Assembly: GCA_030844625.1 (NCBI GenBank)
Contig: JAUUNJ010000218.1
Span: 1-5,133, forward strand
Direction: 5' to 3'
Length of the DNA stretch: 5,133 nucleotides
From: Roseburia sp.
GTDB taxonomy: Bacteria > Bacillota > Clostridia > Lachnospirales > Lachnospiraceae
The position numbers and the translations under genes were made by a program. Every line of letters starts with the position of its first letter. Within the stretch, counting starts at the first letter, position 1. The notes under the pieces are model-generated. The model saw only the letters and a list, made by a program, of their open reading frames with translations. It had not been told where the DNA came from and searched no databases. Positions 5,105-5,133 of this stretch are shown here, piece by piece.

Positions 5105-5133
5105 TCTGAATCATTCCTTTTATTTTATTTACG

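Overview
The window looks like the chromosome of a low-GC, anaerobic Firmicute, most likely a Clostridia/Lachnospiraceae-type gut or rumen bacterium. This rests on strong AGGAGG-type ribosome binding sites, AT-rich intergenic DNA, a pyruvate formate-lyase (PFL) activation module that implies strictly fermentative life, a clostridial DUF815 ATPase, and a PqqD / HprK-like / S24-S26-like gene trio. The genus cannot be fixed from the sequence.

Left part (1-880, + strand) is very AT-rich. It holds an unrecognised 182-codon ORF (62-610) that lacks a ribosome binding site and follows an in-frame TAG, so it may be the 3' part of a broken gene. Next comes a compact, self-contained transcription unit: an extended -10 promoter (618-645), a leader, a near-perfect AAGGAGG site, a 14-codon ORF (751-795) and a 20-bp perfect-stem terminator (830-875).

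Middle part (898-2551, - strand) holds a tRNA-Gln(CTG) with its own promoter and terminator. Upstream of it is a tightly packed three-gene operon reading, in transcription order, HprK-like P-loop kinase, PqqD-like peptide-binding protein, S24/S26-like peptidase. These are parts seen in RiPP (ribosomally made, modified peptide) clusters, but no precursor, cyclase or exporter is visible here.

Right part (2561-5133, - strand) holds a DUF815 AAA+ ATPase, separated by a strong terminator (3931-3959) from a glycyl-radical module: PFL-activating enzyme (pflA) followed by an 80-aa stand-alone glycyl-radical domain like E. coli GrcA/YfiD. PflA would install the radical on this small protein, which could restore oxygen-cleaved PFL. 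The 91-bp gap between these two genes is packed with GTGA/TCAC inverted repeats around a probable promoter, suggesting separate control of the small gene.

The points most worth a second look are the orphan RiPP-like trio, the 14-codon transcription unit, the stand-alone glycyl-radical domain and the dyad cluster in front of it.
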